The notes beneath the pieces were generated by a model. The model was not told where the DNA came from and ran no database searches. It saw nothing but the letters and a program-made list of their open reading frames with translations. The translations under genes were made by a program, and so were the position numbers. Positions 1 through 5,075 of a stretch of DNA of 5,075 nt are shown in pieces; position 1 is the stretch's first letter; each line of letters begins with the position of its first letter. The DNA lies in NCBI GenBank assembly GCA_022600655.1, contig JAHZJZ010000042.1:1-5075 (forward strand), written 5' to 3'. The stretch comes from Campylobacterota bacterium. GTDB taxonomy: Bacteria; Campylobacterota; Campylobacteria; Campylobacterales; Sulfurovaceae.

Positions 1-944
1 TCTATGGTGATTCAGAGGGAACTATCCATAAAGTTTATGATAAAGAGTTAAAACGGGAAGTTACTCAGTTTAAAAGCCAAAGCAGTAGAGATACCTATAT
101 CAATGGTGCTAAAAAAGGTAAAAAAGCTTGGAGTAATAAAAGTGAAAAAACCATAGAGTGGACACTTAAATACACAGAGAGCTTTGTTGTTATGGTAAGT
201 GTTAAGACACTTGATGGATACAGAAACCTTATTTATACCTCAGGTAATGAAAACGGTAATTTATATTTTGGACTAGGCGAAGATATGGTTGATGGTGAGT
301 GGAATACCATAACCAGAGACCTAGAGCGTGATTTACGTCGTTATGAACCTACTAACAGCATACTCTCTGTTAATGCTTTTATCATCCGTGGAAGTGGTAA
401 AATAGGCAAAGTTGAATTACTGAAGTCTAAAGTTCAAGAGCCAAAAAAAATAAAAACTCAACCGACTGTTTCACCTTCTCTAAGCGTTAAAAAAAGTGAA
501 AAAGAGCTTCTAAAAGAGCCTCAAACTGTTGTTAAAAAAGAGAATACACCTCAGATAAAACTCAACAGAGGTGAACTGCTTTATCATAAACTAGGTGAGC
601 CATTTTTTGATCCGGGTATGGTAGCTAAAGATAGTAGTGGAGAACCATTAAGTGTAGAAAAACTTGGAGAGGTCAACATCAATAAAGTAGGACGCTATGT
701 TTTAACCTATATGGCAACAGATGAGAAGGGCAATACGACCATTAAAACAAGAGTGGTTATGGTCTATAAGTCAGGTATCGCTGAACAGAAAAAAAAGAGT
801 ACCCCAACTCCCCAAGATATTGAAGAGGAAGAAGATGAGTTCCTCTCTCTTCCCCCTTTAACAGAACACGAAAAAGTAAAGCAGGTAGAGAGTCTTGAAA
901 AAATAAATCAAGAGCAAGAGGAGATGTTAGACTTTTTTGACTAA
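1..944 (+). CDS. Probable surface/secreted protein with Ig-like (DUF5011/HYR-type) domain, 5' end outside window
   Basis: The reading frame is open from the first complete codon (position 3) to TAA at 942-944, giving 313 visible residues, so the ATG at 192 is internal and the true start lies upstream. Visible residues about 1-142 look like a beta-sandwich module; its core (about 94-140) has a DGEWNTITRDLERDL stretch, then SVNAFIIRGSGKI and VELL. This resembles, from memory, a carbohydrate-binding-like module of bacterial exported proteins. Residues about 143-183 are a Lys/Glu/Pro/Ser linker. Residues about 184-255 match the Ig-like DUF5011/HYR pattern: GEPFFDPGMVAKDSSG, then VGRYVLTYMATDEKGNT. 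The tail (256-313) is acidic with no anchor, sorting motif or membrane helix. Ig-like domains of this kind usually sit in extracellular or adhesion proteins, but the signal peptide would be outside the window, so location and function are inferred. The coding call is firm; the role is unknown. Confidence 0.85.
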   Translation, partial: YGDSEGTIHKVYDKELKREVTQFKSQSSRDTYINGAKKGKKAWSNKSEKTIEWTLKYTESFVVMVSVKTLDGYRNLIYTSGNENGNLYFGLGEDMVDGEWNTITRDLERDLRRYEPTNSILSVNAFIIRGSGKIGKVELLKSKVQEPKKIKTQPTVSPSLSVKKSEKELLKEPQTVVKKENTPQIKLNRGELLYHKLGEPFFDPGMVAKDSSGEPLSVEKLGEVNINKVGRYVLTYMATDEKGNTTIKTRVVMVYKSGIAEQKKKSTPTPQDIEEEEDEFLSLPPLTEHEKVKQVESLEKINQEQEEMLDFFD

Positions 945-946
945 CA
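925..946. terminator. Weak hairpin spanning both convergent stop codons
   Basis: TGTTAG (925-930) and CTAACA (941-946) form a perfect 6-bp inverted repeat with a 10-nt loop holding a run of six T. The right arm contains the TAA of the left gene, and the proC stop begins 3 bp beyond it. The stem is AU-rich and neither strand has a proper T-run directly after it, so it is a poor intrinsic terminator. It is listed because no other termination signal lies between the two convergent genes; chance occurrence is quite possible. Confidence 0.25.
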
Positions 947-948
947 GA

Positions 949-1695
949 CTATCTTTGTGTTACTTTAAAAGCCTCTCCAACAGCTTTAATAAATGAACTT
1001 CTCACCGCTCCCTCTTCAAGTGCCGCGTAAGCAGCAGCTGTGGTTCCCCCTGGACTCATAACAGAATCTTTTATAATTGCTGGATGCTCTGAGGCGATGA
1101 GTGGAGCAAATCCTTTAAACAGAGAGTTGGTGACACCTATGGCATCAGGTCGTTTCATTCCCTCTTTAACCAAACCATCCATCATCGCTTCTGCTACGAG
1201 TGTCAGTAGGGCAGGACCCGAACCAGCAATGGCTGTAGCAATATCAATCTCTTTTTCACTGCTTACCCAAAAGGTATCACCAATTTTTGAAAAAATAGCA
1301 AGAGCCTCCTTTTTTTTAGACTCATCACCACTCATTACATTGGTCGAAGCCCCAAATTTAGCAGCCACATTTGGCATAATGCGTACCACATTTTCAGCAT
1401 CGATACTATGACGTAGTGCGTCAATGGTTGAACCAGCTAAAACAGAGTAGAGGGTATTGGCTTTACCTTTGAGTTGTTTCCCTACATTTTCAAGAGCATA
1501 AGGCTTGACAGCAAGAATAATATTTTTTCCTGTTATATCAAAACCGTCTAACGGATAAATCTCTGCACTGAACGTCTCTTTGATGCTTTCTAATTTTGAG
1601 ATATCTCTGGCTACAAACTCTAAAGTATAACTATCTTTTAATCCCTCTGCAATTGCCATAGCCATCGACCCTGGCCCAATAATTGTAAGTGTCAA
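949..1695 (-). CDS. proC: Pyrroline-5-carboxylate reductase (ProC)
   Basis: Catalyses the last step of proline synthesis, NAD(P)H-dependent reduction of 1-pyrroline-5-carboxylate to L-proline, in the cytoplasm. The 248-residue protein starts with a Rossmann dinucleotide-binding loop (IIGPGSMAMAIAEGL, residues 5-19), followed by the ILAVKP strand-loop (60-65) and RIMPN (105-109). The C-terminal dimerisation and active-site domain carries AGSGPALL (157-164) and the family signature SPGGTTAAAYAALEEG (214-229). Length is a little under the 260-280 residues common in the family but both domains are complete. The start is TTG at 1695: an in-frame TGA lies at 1707-1705 with no other start codon between, and a GAGGA Shine-Dalgarno sits 6 nt upstream. 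It is transcribed divergently from bamD and converges on the left-hand gene with only 4 bp between stop codons. No frameshift or missing motif is seen. Confidence 0.96.
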   Translation of the reverse strand: MTLTIIGPGSMAMAIAEGLKDSYTLEFVARDISKLESIKETFSAEIYPLDGFDITGKNIILAVKPYALENVGKQLKGKANTLYSVLAGSTIDALRHSIDAENVVRIMPNVAAKFGASTNVMSGDESKKKEALAIFSKIGDTFWVSSEKEIDIATAIAGSGPALLTLVAEAMMDGLVKEGMKRPDAIGVTNSLFKGFAPLIASEHPAIIKDSVMSPGGTTAAAYAALEEGAVRSSFIKAVGEAFKVTQR

Positions 1696-1701
1696 ATTTT
1701 T

Positions 1702-1706
1702 TCCTC
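1702..1706 (-). promoter_or_regulatory. Ribosome binding site fixing the TTG start of proC
   Basis: GAGGA reads on the minus strand 6 nt before TTG. The in-frame stop TGA overlaps it by two bases, so translation cannot begin further upstream. The nearby ATG at 1708 is out of frame with proC. Confidence 0.8.
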
Positions 1707-1726
1707 ATTTTATAACATTTTTCACG

Positions 1727-1735
1727 ATTATAGCA
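1727..1735 (-). promoter_or_regulatory. Extended -10 promoter element for proC
   Basis: The minus strand reads TGCTATAAT, a perfect extended -10 (TGn plus TATAAT), at 1735-1727. It predicts transcription starting near 1720 and a leader of about 25 nt before the TTG start. No TTGACA-like -35 is present, which fits what is known of sigma-70 promoters in Campylobacterota, where the -10 dominates and the -35 is poorly conserved. Based on sequence match only. Confidence 0.65.
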
Positions 1736-1758
1736 AAATATAATAGAGTTTGAGGTAT

Positions 1759-1764
1759 TATAAT
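1759..1764 (+). promoter_or_regulatory. -10 promoter element for the bamD-lon operon
   Basis: A perfect TATAAT hexamer lies in an AT-rich stretch about 47 bp upstream of the bamD ATG, predicting a transcript start near 1771 and a leader of about 40 nt. No -35 consensus is seen 17 bp upstream; that position is instead occupied by the region around the proC -10. No CIRCE-type inverted repeat (TTAGCACTC/GAGTGCTAA) is visible in 1696-1810, so there is no sequence sign of HrcA heat-shock control. Confidence 0.55.
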
Positions 1765-1798
1765 CCATTAAATTTCGGGTTGCAATACCCCCGTACAA

Positions 1799-1804
1799 TA
1801 AGGT
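1799..1804 (+). promoter_or_regulatory. Ribosome binding site of bamD
   Basis: TAAGGT lies 6 nt before the bamD ATG. The TAA at its start (1799-1801) is an in-frame stop for bamD, so the ATG at 1811 is the first possible start. Confidence 0.65.
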
Positions 1805-1810
1805 TATTAT

Positions 1811-2461
1811 ATGTTTCAAAATTATAAAAAGAGTTTGTTAGTTGTTCTTGTACTAATATTTACAGTAGGGTGTAGTGATAAAGATGCCGTTAAAGAGTAT
1901 GATAAACCAGCACTCTATTGGTACAAAAACATTATTAAAAGTGTTGCCTCATCAAACTTTGATAAAGCAGACAACTACTATATCTCTTTAAGAAGTGAGC
2001 ATATGCGTTCACCACTCCTACCTACAGCTACCATGATATTAGCTCAGGCTCATATGGAAGATAAGTCATATTTGATGTCAGACTACTACTTAGATGAGTA
2101 TCTTAAAAAGTATGCATCTGGAGAGAAGGTAGAACAGGCTAAGTTTTTAAAAATTAAAGCAGCTTTTTTAGGAGTTAAAGATATTAATAAAGACCAAAAG
2201 TTGATGATAGATACACTGAATGATGTAGAAGCATTTATCAAAACTTATCCAAACTCTAAATATAGACCAACTGTAGATACACTAAAGGTACGATTACATA
2301 TGGCACAGTATATGCTCAATGAAAACGTGGCTAGACTCTATGACCGTATTGGTAAAGATAAAGCAGCCGCACTCTATCGTGAAAAAAATGCCAACTCAGT
2401 ACTTAATACCACCGATATTGAAGCCCCAAAAGAGGGTTTTCTTGATAGAATTTTTAACTAA
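1811..2461 (+). CDS. bamD: Outer membrane protein assembly lipoprotein BamD (YfiO family)
   Basis: BamD is an essential lipoprotein of the BAM complex; it works with BamA at the periplasmic face of the outer membrane to fold and insert beta-barrel proteins. This 216-residue protein has a lipoprotein signal: Lys6-Lys7, a hydrophobic stretch from 9 to 17, and the lipobox TVGC with acylated Cys21. Ser22 at +2 agrees with outer-membrane sorting. The mature part is all-helical and TPR-like, with helix pairs at about 34-64, 71-101, 108-148 and 155-187; the FIKTYPNSKY segment (142-151) is typical of the family, as is an aromatic pair early in the mature protein (YWYKN, 36-40). It ends in GFLDRIFN. 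E. coli BamD is about 245 residues, so this is a compact version. Position directly before lon supports the call, because the same pairing occurs in other Campylobacterota (recalled, not searched). Some relatives carry the older name ComL. Confidence 0.88.
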   Translation: MFQNYKKSLLVVLVLIFTVGCSDKDAVKEYDKPALYWYKNIIKSVASSNFDKADNYYISLRSEHMRSPLLPTATMILAQAHMEDKSYLMSDYYLDEYLKKYASGEKVEQAKFLKIKAAFLGVKDINKDQKLMIDTLNDVEAFIKTYPNSKYRPTVDTLKVRLHMAQYMLNENVARLYDRIGKDKAAALYREKNANSVLNTTDIEAPKEGFLDRIFN

Positions 2462-2465
2462 AGGA
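2460..2465 (+). promoter_or_regulatory. Ribosome binding site of lon, overlapping the bamD stop
   Basis: AAAGGA overlaps the last two bases of the bamD TAA (2459-2461) and lies 10 nt before the lon ATG, a slightly long spacing. The overlap suggests that ribosomes finishing bamD influence lon initiation. Confidence 0.65.
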
Positions 2466-2475
2466 TTCCACTTTA

Positions 2476-4902
2476 ATGCAACTTAGTAATTATGACCCAT
2501 TCCCTACGCAACTCCCTATCATTATAGAGGATAATCTTTTTTTATATCCTTTTATGATTAGCCCTGTGTTTTTAACCGAACAAGAAGATATTGATGCAGC
2601 GACCTATGCTATGGAGAAGAATGCTCTACTCTTTATGACCACAACCAAAGAGGGACATGAGGGGTCTAGAGAAGAGGATAATGTAAACCCTGTAGGTGTT
2701 ATTGGTTCTATTATGCGTAAAGTCCATATACCTGATGGTAGAGTTAAGATTCTCTTTCAAGGTTTAGCCAAAGGAGAGCTAGGCTCACCTATAGAAGAGA
2801 TAAATCTTGAAGAGGGGTTAAACTTTAAAAGTGCAATGATTAACTTGATTGAAAATGACGCTTATGAGGAGTTACGTGTTCATGCGTTAATTGGTGTACT
2901 CAATGAGAAGTTAAAATCACTCTCTAAAGTCAACAATAGTATCCCCTCAGATTTACTTAAAACCATAGCCGAAACTGATGAACCTTATCGTATCGCTGAC
3001 TTGGTCTCTTCTCTTCTAAAGCTTACCAAAACACAAGCTTATGATATCTATCACGAGCAAAATATAGAACAGCGTTTAATGCAGTTGATTGATTTGATTG
3101 TTGGTGAGATGGAGTCTGCTAAAGTACAAAAAGAGATTCGTTCTAAAGTACATACAAAAATAGAACAGACCAACAAAGAGTACTTTTTAAAAGAGCAGAT
3201 AAAAGAGATTAACAAAGAGCTAGGGGTTGATGCCCAAAGAGAAGAGGAGATTGAGGAGTTTCGTGAAAAATTAGAAACACTCAAACCTCATATCAATGAT
3301 GATATTCATAAAGAGGTAGCCAAGCAGATTGATCGCTTCTCACGAATGCATCCAGATAGTGCCGATGCCAATCAGATACACTCTTACTTAGAGTGGATTT
3401 TTGAACTCCCTTTTGGTGAGTATACAGAGAAGCGTTTAAATGTTAGTGATGTAAAAGAGGAGTTAGACAATGATCACTTCTCTTTGACCAAACCTAAAGA
3501 GCGAATTGTAGAGTTTTTCTCTGTTCGAGAATTAGCTGAAAAACGGGGTGTCTCACTAGAAGACAATACAGGGGCTATACTCTGTTTTGCAGGTCCTCCA
3601 GGTGTAGGTAAAACCTCATTGGCTAACTCTATTGCTCATGCTTTGGCTCGTCCTTTGGTACGTATTGCTTTGGGTGGATTAGAAGATGTTAACGAGCTTA
3701 GAGGTCACAGACGAACTTATGTGGGTGCAATGCCTGGTCGTTTGGTTCAAGGGCTGATTGATGCAAAGAGTATGGATCCTGTGATTGTTCTTGATGAAAT
3801 CGATAAAGTGGGAAGAAGCCATAGAGGTGACCCTACAGCTGCACTTTTAGAGATACTAGATCCTGAACAAAATAGTAAATATAGAGACTACTACCTAAAC
3901 TTTGACATCGATTTAAGTCGGGCTATATTTATCGCAACAGCCAATGATGTAGGACGTATTCCTGCACCTTTGCGTGATAGAATGGAGTTTATCGCTGTCA
4001 ACTCTTATACCCCTAATGAGAAGTTTGAGATAGCAAAGCAGTATCTGATTCCTCAAGAGTTGAAAAAACATGCCTTACAGAGTGATGAGATTGAAATCGA
4101 TGAAGATGCATTGAAGTTACTCATTGATGAGTATACCAGAGAGCCTGGTGTACGTGGCTTACGTCGTAAAATCGCCACGTTGATGCGAAAGAGTGCAACA
4201 GCTCTTCTAATAGATTCTGATATGGAAAAAGTGACCATCAATATAGAAAACCTACCCGAGTTTGCCGATAAAAAAGTTTTTGAAGTCTCTGTCATTGATG
4301 ATGAACCACAAGAGGGTGTTGTTAATGGTTTAGCGTGGACAGCTGTGGGTGGTGATGTGCTAACCATTGAAGCGATTAAGATAAAAGGTAAGGGCATTGT
4401 TAAACTAACAGGTAGTCTGGGTGATGTGATGAAAGAGTCAGCTCATATCGCTTTTTCGGTGATTAAAATTTTGATTGATAGTGGTAGAATTGAGATAGAC
4501 GATAAGCTTATCCCCAAAGTGGCTAATGATAAAAGCGTAAGTCCAAGTGATGTCTATAAACGTTATGACCTACACCTGCATGTCCCAGCTGGTGCAACAC
4601 CAAAAGATGGACCAAGTGCTGGAATTACCATGGCTGTTGCTATTGCGTCTATTTTATCAGAACAGAAAGTTGATAACCAAATTGCTATGACAGGTGAGTT
4701 AACCTTGACAGGCAAAGTTTTACCAATTGGTGGATTAAAAGAGAAGCTTATTGCAGCGTATAAAGCAGGAGTAACCAAAGCATTGATTCCTGAAAAAAAT
4801 TATGAGAGAGACTTGGAAGATATCCCTATGGAAGTTCAAGATGCTGTTAAGATTATCTCAGTTAGTACCATAGAAGAGGTGTTAAAAGAGGCATTAGTTT
4901 AG
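2476..4902 (+). CDS. lon: ATP-dependent serine protease Lon (LonA type)
   Basis: Hexameric cytoplasmic AAA+ protease that unfolds and degrades misfolded and selected regulatory proteins. At 808 residues it is complete and somewhat longer than E. coli Lon (784). Order: N-terminal substrate-binding domain (about 8-205, starting FPTQLPIIIEDN); long helical, coiled-coil-like segment (about 210-300, with EYFLKEQIKEINKELG); AAA+ module with Walker A GPPGVGKT (373-380), pore-loop YVGAMPGR (415-422), Walker B VIVLDE (436-441), sensor 1 Asn490, arginine finger Arg502 in LRDRME, and sensor 2 Arg560 in GVRGLRR; then the protease domain with GLAWTAVGGD (618-627), catalytic Ser714 in KDGPSAG and catalytic Lys757 in GGLKEKL. 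The 43-residue Ser-Lys spacing equals that of E. coli Ser679-Lys722. All key residues are present, so the enzyme should be active. It follows bamD by 14 bp and is the last gene of that operon. The segment before the active-site Ser seems extended compared with E. coli. Confidence 0.98.
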   Translation: MQLSNYDPFPTQLPIIIEDNLFLYPFMISPVFLTEQEDIDAATYAMEKNALLFMTTTKEGHEGSREEDNVNPVGVIGSIMRKVHIPDGRVKILFQGLAKGELGSPIEEINLEEGLNFKSAMINLIENDAYEELRVHALIGVLNEKLKSLSKVNNSIPSDLLKTIAETDEPYRIADLVSSLLKLTKTQAYDIYHEQNIEQRLMQLIDLIVGEMESAKVQKEIRSKVHTKIEQTNKEYFLKEQIKEINKELGVDAQREEEIEEFREKLETLKPHINDDIHKEVAKQIDRFSRMHPDSADANQIHSYLEWIFELPFGEYTEKRLNVSDVKEELDNDHFSLTKPKERIVEFFSVRELAEKRGVSLEDNTGAILCFAGPPGVGKTSLANSIAHALARPLVRIALGGLEDVNELRGHRRTYVGAMPGRLVQGLIDAKSMDPVIVLDEIDKVGRSHRGDPTAALLEILDPEQNSKYRDYYLNFDIDLSRAIFIATANDVGRIPAPLRDRMEFIAVNSYTPNEKFEIAKQYLIPQELKKHALQSDEIEIDEDALKLLIDEYTREPGVRGLRRKIATLMRKSATALLIDSDMEKVTINIENLPEFADKKVFEVSVIDDEPQEGVVNGLAWTAVGGDVLTIEAIKIKGKGIVKLTGSLGDVMKESAHIAFSVIKILIDSGRIEIDDKLIPKVANDKSVSPSDVYKRYDLHLHVPAGATPKDGPSAGITMAVAIASILSEQKVDNQIAMTGELTLTGKVLPIGGLKEKLIAAYKAGVTKALIPEKNYERDLEDIPMEVQDAVKIISVSTIEEVLKEALV

Positions 4903-4917
4903 CCTCTTACTATTTTT
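4886..4917 (+). terminator. Intrinsic terminator of bamD-lon, overlapping the lon stop
   Basis: AAGAGGC (4886-4892) pairs perfectly with GCCTCTT (4902-4908), a 7-bp stem with a 9-nt loop, followed by ACTATTTTT (4909-4917). The left arm codes for the final residues of Lon and the TAG stop (4900-4902) falls at the loop/right-arm junction. On the minus strand the same stem is followed by only TTTTAA, so it may also act weakly on the converging gene. Confidence 0.7.
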
Positions 4918-5075
4918 AATAGTGTTTTTGCAGTGAGTATCGAATAGCCTCAATTAGTTTATCTTCAGTTATGGGTTTAACTAAAAAAGCATCAGCTCCT
5001 GAAGTTTTAGCTTTTTTCTTATGTAAATCATTTGATGATATGGCGATGGTAGGTACCTTTTCCAGTGTCTTGTCA
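4916..5075 (-). CDS. Response regulator receiver (CheY-like) domain, C-terminal end only
   Basis: The minus strand is open from the window edge to TAA at 4918-4916, giving 52 residues that match the second half of a receiver domain: beta-4 VPTIAISSND with the conserved Ser/Thr position, an alpha-4 helix, beta-5 ADAFLVKP with the invariant Lys (visible residue 33) and cis-Pro, and alpha-5 ITEDKLIEAIRYSLQKHY. The protein ends right after alpha-5, so no DNA-binding output domain follows the receiver. It is either a single-domain CheY-type regulator or a protein whose other domains, for example a histidine kinase, lie N-terminal to this receiver. The phospho-accepting Asp is outside the window. 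It converges on lon, with 13 bp between stop codons, and its own stop lies in the T-tract of the lon terminator. Partner and pathway cannot be told from here. Confidence 0.85.
   Translation of the reverse strand, partial: DKTLEKVPTIAISSNDLHKKKAKTSGADAFLVKPITEDKLIEAIRYSLQKHY

Noticed and set aside
192..194. ATG as the start of the left-hand gene
   Set aside because: The same frame is open without a stop back to the window edge, the upstream residues continue a plausible protein module, and no Shine-Dalgarno precedes this ATG (upstream bases are GAGAGCTTTGTTGTT, with GAGAG too far and weak).
425..432. Run of eight A in the left-hand gene as a possible phase-variable tract
   Set aside because: The frame reads through intact, the base composition here is A-rich overall (Lys codons), and an A8 tract alone is weak evidence for phase variation.
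1040..1411. 123-residue open frame on the + strand inside proC
   Set aside because: It lies fully antisense to a well-supported proC and has no recognisable domain or ribosome binding site; it is a shadow frame.
1776..1793. Small G/C hairpin (CGGG...CCCG, or GGGT...ACCC) in the bamD leader
   Set aside because: Only 4-bp stems with loops of 6-10 nt and two competing pairings; too weak to call a riboswitch, operator or attenuator.
1631..1819. 62-residue open frame on the - strand spanning the proC start and the intergenic region
   Set aside because: It overlaps proC out of frame, crosses both predicted promoters and starts inside bamD; the composition looks like translated intergenic DNA.
3051..3284. 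77-residue minus-strand open frame within lon
   Set aside because: Serine- and cysteine-rich antisense translation of the lon coiled-coil region, with no independent support.
4053..4397. 114-residue minus-strand open frame within lon
   Set aside because: Antisense to the conserved AAA+/protease junction of Lon; low-complexity serine-rich translation typical of a shadow frame.
4563..4778. 71-residue minus-strand open frame within lon
   Set aside because: Antisense to the conserved Lon catalytic region, whose conservation fully explains the open frame.
1..5075. Mobile elements, CRISPR arrays, tRNA/rRNA genes, attachment sites
   Set aside because: No transposase or integrase motif, spaced direct repeats, cloverleaf-like sequence or terminal inverted repeats were seen; nearly all of the window is explained by the listed genes.

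Overview
The window looks like a chromosomal segment of a free-living Campylobacterota (Epsilonproteobacteria) species. The inference rests on three things: AT-rich sequence with many AAA, GAT and TTA codons; the bamD-lon gene pair with a divergent proC beside it, an order I recall from Campylobacter; and the character of the BamD and Lon proteins. A Sulfurovum- or Sulfurimonas-like organism is plausible, but genus cannot be fixed from sequence reading alone.

Layout, left to right. (1) Positions 1-944, + strand: the 3' part of a gene open to the window edge. It encodes a probable secreted or surface protein with a beta-rich N-terminal module, a charged linker, an Ig-like (DUF5011/HYR-like) domain and an acidic tail. 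(2) Positions 949-1695, - strand: proC, pyrroline-5-carboxylate reductase, with a TTG start; its stop lies 4 bp from that of gene 1. (3) Positions 1696-1810: a 115-bp divergent intergenic region with a consensus-type -10 box on each strand, one reading toward proC and one toward bamD. (4) Positions 1811-2461 and 2476-4902, + strand: bamD (outer-membrane assembly lipoprotein) and lon (ATP-dependent protease), 14 bp apart and almost certainly one operon, closed by a hairpin terminator that overlaps the lon stop codon. (5) Positions 4916-5075, - strand: the C-terminal end of a response-regulator receiver domain, converging on lon and running off the right edge.

How the genes relate: BamD serves outer-membrane protein insertion and Lon serves cytoplasmic protein quality control, so the operon joins two proteostasis functions. 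ProC makes proline and shares only the promoter region. Nothing here amounts to a new multi-gene system, mobile element, CRISPR array or RNA gene. The least understood item is the truncated surface protein at the left edge. Notable smaller points are the absence of a fliW gene between proC and bamD, the closely packed divergent promoters, and an apparent extra segment in the Lon protease domain.
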